From: Bacteroidota bacterium
GTDB lineage: Bacteria; Bacteroidota; Ignavibacteria; UBA10030; UBA8401
Assembly: GCA_030824175.1 (NCBI GenBank)
Contig: JAVBYH010000139.1
Location: forward strand, 1-5,243
DNA: 5,243 bases
Reading direction: 5' to 3'
Shown here: in pieces, positions 4,085 to 5,243 of the stretch
How positions within the stretch are numbered: position 1 is the first letter of the stretch
Layout of the letters: each line of letters opens with the position of its first letter
Notes under the pieces: model-generated
The model's input: the letters and a program-made list of their open reading frames with translations, nothing else
What the model was told of the DNA's origin: nothing
Database searches by the model: none
Program-made: the position numbers and the translations under genes

Positions 4085-5243
4085 ATGGAACGAGAGATCA
4101 GTACGATACTTATTGTTGAAGATGAAGTGATTACGGGCATGGATATACACCGCATACTCTCGAAGCACGGGTATACGGTACATCCGCTCGTCGCGGAAGG
4201 GGAGCGTGCGCTCACGATGGTCGGGGAACTGCATCCGGACCTCGTCCTGATGGACATCCAGCTCCGCGGTCCGATGGATGGCATCGCCGTGGCGCAGGCG
4301 ATCCTCGAGACGTCGAAGGTGCCCGTCATCTTCCTCACCGCAAACTCCGACGACACGACATTCCAGCGGGCAAAACTCACGGCGCCGTACGGCTTCCTCA
4401 CGAAACCGTTCGAGGAGCGGGAGCTCTACACTGCCGTCGAAACGGCCCTCTACCGCAGCCGCCTCGAAACACGATTGCGCGAAAGCGATGCGCGCTACAA
4501 ATCGCTCTATAACACGACCCCGGCGCTGCTCTACTCCGTCGCGCCCGATGGCACCGTGACCGACGTCAACAACCACTGGCTCGAGAAGATGGAATTCCGC
4601 AGGGAGGATGTACTCGGGAAGAACATCACGGAGTTCATGACGGAGGAATCCAGGCACTCCGCCCGGAAACGAAACCAGACAGTGTTCCGCGACGCAAAAT
4701 CGTCGAACGTCCCATACCAGTTCGTCACGCGCTTCGGCAGGACGATCGACGTCCTCTCGTCCGCGACGCCGGAAAAGAACGCAGCGGGCGAGATCGTCGG
4801 CGCCTTCGTCGTCATGCAGGATATTTCTGAAAACGTCCGCATGGAACAGATGCTCGCCAACGAGCGGAATCTCTTCGCCACGATCGTCGAGACCATCCCC
4901 TACGCCGTCTACGCGAAGGACGTGCATCATAAATTCGTCATCGCCAACGCGAAAACCGTCGCCCTGCTCAAGGCCGCATCGAAAGAGGACGTCCTCGGCA
5001 AGACCGACGCCGAGCTCTTGCCTGCGGAACACGCGGACATCAATTACCGCATCGAAGCGGAGATCCTCCGCTGCGGCAGACCCATCCTCTCGGTCGATGC
5101 CGTCAGGCGCAGCACAACGGACGGCTCCCTCGAATACTGCGAACAGGTAAGCAAGGTCCCGTACTATGACGCCGCCGGCAGGATCGCCGGCATCGTCGGC
5201 GTCAACAAGGATATCACCGCAGAGAAACGCACGGAAGAGACGC
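4085..5243 (+). CDS. Receiver-PAS-PAS signalling protein, probably a hybrid sensor histidine kinase (3' end outside window)
   Basis: The frame is open to the window end; 386 complete codons are visible. Residues 5-122 form a canonical receiver: ILIVEDE with acidic E12/D13, phosphoacceptor D57 in LVLMDIQLRG, T85 in FLTAN, and K107 in FLTKPF. A short helix (LETRLRESDARYKSLY) leads into PAS 1 (about 134-250, ending VVMQDISE). A linker helix then leads to PAS 2 (about 258-380, ending GIVGVNKDITAEKR). The order receiver-PAS-PAS is typical of soluble hybrid histidine kinases whose kinase core follows, but a GGDEF or other output cannot be excluded. No membrane segment is seen, so sensing is cytoplasmic; ligand and cofactor are unknown. 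ATG 4085 is preferred because the receiver begins five residues later, with GAAGA just upstream. In-frame ATG 4052 and GTG 3998 (whose GTGA overlaps the preceding stop) are alternatives. Likely the third gene of the ferredoxin operon. Confidence 0.92.
   Translation, partial: MEREISTILIVEDEVITGMDIHRILSKHGYTVHPLVAEGERALTMVGELHPDLVLMDIQLRGPMDGIAVAQAILETSKVPVIFLTANSDDTTFQRAKLTAPYGFLTKPFEERELYTAVETALYRSRLETRLRESDARYKSLYNTTPALLYSVAPDGTVTDVNNHWLEKMEFRREDVLGKNITEFMTEESRHSARKRNQTVFRDAKSSNVPYQFVTRFGRTIDVLSSATPEKNAAGEIVGAFVVMQDISENVRMEQMLANERNLFATIVETIPYAVYAKDVHHKFVIANAKTVALLKAASKEDVLGKTDAELLPAEHADINYRIEAEILRCGRPILSVDAVRRSTTDGSLEYCEQVSKVPYYDAAGRIAGIVGVNKDITAEKRTEET

Noticed and set aside
3983..5032. Minus-strand open frame of 349 codons opposite the receiver-PAS gene
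   Set aside because: The + strand encodes clear receiver and PAS domains with all key residues; the antisense product has no motif and odd composition.

Overview
The window is a GC-rich bacterial chromosomal segment with AT-richer intergenic gaps. All supported genes lie on the + strand. It holds the end of a sigma-54 activator gene, a GTP-type PEP carboxykinase, a small secreted c-type cytochrome, a small ferredoxin and a receiver-PAS-PAS signalling protein. Shine-Dalgarno sequences are visible before several genes. Together these suggest a Gram-negative, respiring bacterium that uses sigma-54. The gene mix would fit the Ignavibacteria/Chlorobi side of Bacteroidota or a deltaproteobacterial-type lineage, but the sequence does not settle the taxonomy.

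Layout: (1) 2-316 is the C-terminus of a sigma-54 enhancer-binding protein (end of the AAA+ domain plus a Fis-type helix-turn-helix). (2) 317-534 is a regulatory gap with repeat elements, a possible terminator and a sigma-54-like -24/-12 element. (3) 535-963 encodes a degenerate receiver-like protein. One base separates it from (4) 965-2809, a full-length GTP-dependent PEP carboxykinase with its catalytic residues intact. (5) 2810-2922 contains a long imperfect hairpin. (6) 2923-3249 encodes a 108-residue secreted monoheme cytochrome c, followed by a strong intrinsic terminator. (7) 3316-3484 is a second regulatory gap with a sigma-54-like element of the same architecture as the first. (8) 3485-3733 encodes a mono-[4Fe-4S] ferredoxin, 3768-4001 an unrecognised 77-residue helical protein, and 4085 to the window end a receiver-PAS-PAS protein that continues beyond the window. 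These three probably form one operon.

The observation most worth checking is that the two largest regulatory gaps each carry TGGCAT-N5-TTGTA with identical spacing, and the first lies just downstream of a sigma-54 activator gene. If both are real promoters, the activator or a paralogue could co-regulate a pseudo-receiver/PEP carboxykinase unit and a ferredoxin/sensor unit, linking gluconeogenic carbon flow to redox signalling. This is inference. The genes themselves belong mostly to known families, and nothing here is clearly a new defence or mobile system.
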